Shown here: positions 4,975 to 6,390 of the stretch, one piece after another | Layout: each line of letters begins with the position of its first letter | How positions within the stretch are numbered: position 1 is the first letter of the stretch | Assembly: GCA_030599405.1 (NCBI GenBank) | Contig: JAUVOB010000090.1 | Span: 1 to 6,390, forward strand | Reading direction: 5' to 3' | DNA length: 6,390 bases | Origin: Chloroflexota bacterium | GTDB taxonomy: Bacteria; Chloroflexota; Anaerolineae; Promineifilales; Promineifilaceae | The notes under the pieces: generated by a model | Database searches by the model: none | Told to the model about the DNA's origin: nothing | What the model saw: the letters and a program-made list of their open reading frames with translations, nothing else | Translations under genes and position numbers: made by a program

Positions 4975-5045
4975 ATTTGTCTGGTGATATGGTTGTATGA
5001 CAAATAGTACTGAATCTAGTTGCATTTGTCAATAATTTCACAAAT
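4975..5045. promoter_or_regulatory. Candidate GntR operator cluster (four GACAAAT/ATTTGT half-sites)
   Basis: The motif ATTTGTC or its complement occurs at 4975-4981, 4999-5005 (as GACAAAT) and 5024-5030, with a shorter ACAAAT at 5040-5045. The first three are spaced 24 and 25 bases apart. Between the second and third there is a perfect 8-bp inverted repeat, TGACAAAT at 4998-5005 with ATTTGTCA at 5024-5031, bracketing the gntR promoter. TTGTATGACAA at 4993-5003 also fits a TTGT-N3-ACAA palindrome of the kind many GntR-family proteins bind. I noticed no clear copy elsewhere in the window. Confidence 0.5.
5004..5032 (-). promoter_or_regulatory. Sigma70-type promoter of gntR
   Basis: On the minus strand, TTGACA (5032-5027, perfect -35 consensus) is separated by exactly 17 bases from TACTAT (5009-5004, a 5-of-6 match to TATAAT). 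The transcription start would fall near 4997, inside the proposed operator. This gives a leader of about 60 bases before the ATG at 4937. Confidence 0.75.
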
Positions 5046-5254
5046 TGGCAGCAAACATCCAAGAGGTTTATGAGGGTGATCGACGATCTTTCGAGCTATG
5101 GCTCCCAATCTCCACCTCTGGCAGACACCCTGTAAGACTTCTAAGTCCGTTGTATGCAGCCAGATATACGTGGCCTGCCGATCGTCGGGGATACAATATG
5201 GCTCCTCGCACTTTGCGCGGAAAACTCATTCAAGACGAACCGGAAGTCACGCGC
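5046..5254. other. Intergenic region between adenine deaminase and gntR, no gene seen
   Basis: Counting the gntR promoter and operators, the ade stop and the gntR start are 317 bases apart; this stretch is the remainder. I see no protein-coding frame with a ribosome site and family features, and no clear terminator for ade. A palindrome GATCGACGATC (5078-5088) is the only notable motif. An open frame on the plus strand from 5045 runs on into the antisense of ade and looks like a shadow. Confidence 0.5.
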
Positions 5255-6390
5255 TTAGTCGACGAACAGCGGCACTATCTCAAACTTGGTGACATCGACG
5301 ATACCCAGGTCAGAGATGCGCAATTCCGGTATTACAACAAGTGCCAGCAGGCTCAGTTGCATAAAGGCATTGTTGAGCTGGCACCCGCACTGATGAAAGG
5401 CTTCCGTCATATGTTTCGCCTTGTCGGCCACAACTTCCGCCCGTTCGGTTGACATCAGTCCAGCTATGTGAAGTTCAACCAGGGCGATCTCCTCGCCATC
5501 CTTGAAGATGACGACACCACCACCGATTTCGTGGAGGCGGTTCGCTGCCGCGGCCATGTTATGCTTGCTCGTTCCGGCAACCACCATGTGATGGCTATCA
5601 TGAGCTACCGTGCTGGCGATGGCGCAGCGAACGTTGAAACCAAAGCCGGCTACGAATCCATTTACGACGCCGCCTGTGCCCTTATGGCGCTCAACCAGGG
5701 CGAGATGAGCTATATCCAGTCTTGGATCTAGTTGAACGACACCCTTGTCAACGGGCAACACCCTGGTGAGGGATTGGGTCGGCGCCTGGTTCTCCACGAC
5801 GCCGACGACGCGTACATTCACCGCCTTTGTGGATGGAGCAGGAACGTCGAAATCCAGGGCCGATAAGGTCTTTCCCATGTGAATCGAATCGGTCGCAAAT
5901 TTCGGGTATGGGTAGGGCGGGATATGGATTTGGAGTTCCCCATCCTCAGCCACGACCTCACCACCGGCGATGACCATCTCGACAGGTAGAGTCGAGAGGT
6001 CGCTGCTTATCAGGATATCGGAGTACCGGCCGGGAGTGATGCTGCCGATATCCTTGTCCAGGTCGAAGTATTCGGCCGTGTTCAATGTTGCCATCTGGAT
6101 AGCCGTTACCGGCCGCAACCCTTGAGCGATGGCGTGCCTGACTACCCGATCCATGTGCCCGTCGTGCACCAAGGTCCCCGAATGGCTGTCGTCGGTGCAG
6201 AGGATGAAGTTCCGGCTGTCGAGCCCTAACTCGGTAATGGCCTTCACCTGGCTGGCTACATCGTGCCAGGCAGAACCCAAGCGCAACATGGCCCTCATCC
6301 CTTGCCGTACGCGGGCTATGCCATCCTCCAGCCGGGGTCCTTCATGGTCGTCCGTTGGACCACCAGCTACATAGGCGTGGAAAGGCAAGC
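5255..6390 (-). CDS. ade: Adenine deaminase, C-terminal part (5' end beyond window)
   Basis: An open minus-strand frame enters from the right edge and gives 377 full codons before its TAG stop. Adenine deaminases are about 570-600 residues, so roughly the first third, with the metal-binding HxH motif, is missing. The visible part has the end of the amidohydrolase barrel, including CTDD at 64-67 (counted from the first full codon), which holds the conserved metal-site aspartate, then HEGHMD-like HDGHMD at 75-80, and TPGRYSDILI at 118-127, where the protein returns to the small beta domain. The adenine-deaminase-specific C-terminal domain follows, with AHDSHHMVV at 262-270, IAGLMST at 308-314 and VIPELRISD at 352-360. 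The enzyme hydrolyses adenine to hypoxanthine and ammonia in the cytosol. The first codon in the window is TTG (leucine), not a start. It reads in the same direction as gntR and may feed purine into the same pathway. Confidence 0.95.
   Translation of the reverse strand, partial: LPFHAYVAGGPTDDHEGPRLEDGIARVRQGMRAMLRLGSAWHDVASQVKAITELGLDSRNFILCTDDSHSGTLVHDGHMDRVVRHAIAQGLRPVTAIQMATLNTAEYFDLDKDIGSITPGRYSDILISSDLSTLPVEMVIAGGEVVAEDGELQIHIPPYPYPKFATDSIHMGKTLSALDFDVPAPSTKAVNVRVVGVVENQAPTQSLTRVLPVDKGVVQLDPRLDIAHLALVERHKGTGGVVNGFVAGFGFNVRCAIASTVAHDSHHMVVAGTSKHNMAAAANRLHEIGGGVVIFKDGEEIALVELHIAGLMSTERAEVVADKAKHMTEAFHQCGCQLNNAFMQLSLLALVVIPELRISDLGIVDVTKFEIVPLFVD

Noticed and set aside
5045..5731. Open frames on the plus strand antisense to adenine deaminase and in the gap (135 and 87 residues)
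   Set aside because: They lie opposite a well-supported gene, show no recognisable domain and have no ribosome site; they are shadows of the GC-biased third positions of ade.

Overview
The window is bacterial DNA carrying one block of genes that all read on the minus strand. In transcription order (right to left) they are: the C-terminal two thirds of an adenine deaminase (ade, entering from the right edge); a HutC/UTRA-type GntR regulator; an aspartate-carbamoyltransferase-like enzyme; a small four-helix-bundle (S23/IVP-type) protein inside a repeat-bounded element; an ornithine/acetylornithine/YgeW-like 'knotted' carbamoyltransferase; a carbamate kinase (arcC); and the N-terminal part of a threonine-synthase-like PLP enzyme leaving by the left edge, cut exactly at its PLP lysine. 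No tRNA, rRNA, CRISPR array or transposase is visible. The host cannot be fixed from this sequence. The gene mix and moderate GC fit an uncultured anaerobe, and Chloroflexota would be my guess, at low confidence.

How the genes may work together (inference): two carbamoyltransferase-fold enzymes sit upstream of a carbamate kinase, with no arginine deiminase, argininosuccinate or pyrimidine-biosynthesis gene visible. This suggests a catabolic route in which carbamoyl groups are split off ureido compounds by phosphorolysis, giving carbamoyl phosphate, and carbamate kinase then makes ATP. Adenine deaminase at one end and a fold-type II PLP enzyme at the other recall the ygeW/ygeX/yqeA purine-degradation clusters of enterobacteria and gut anaerobes, but with different parts. 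By motif comparison from memory, both carbamoyltransferases keep the carbamoyl-phosphate site (STRTR, HPxQ, xLP) but have lost the residues that select aspartate or ornithine, so their usual database names are probably misleading.

Regulation: the GntR gene has a near-consensus sigma70 promoter (TTGACA, 17 bp, TACTAT) among four GACAAAT/ATTTGT half-sites, a strong candidate for an autoregulated operator. Hairpins lie downstream of gntR, in the leader of the aspartate-carbamoyltransferase-like gene, and in the gaps before arcC and before the threonine-synthase-like gene.

The structural surprise is at 2494-3079. The four-helix-bundle gene is wedged between the two carbamoyltransferase genes and bounded by heptanucleotide arrays in inverted orientation (12 units of about TGGTYRC on the left, 4 units on the right) and, inside these, by a 10-bp inverted repeat. 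It looks like a small non-autonomous mobile or domesticated cassette inserted into the operon.
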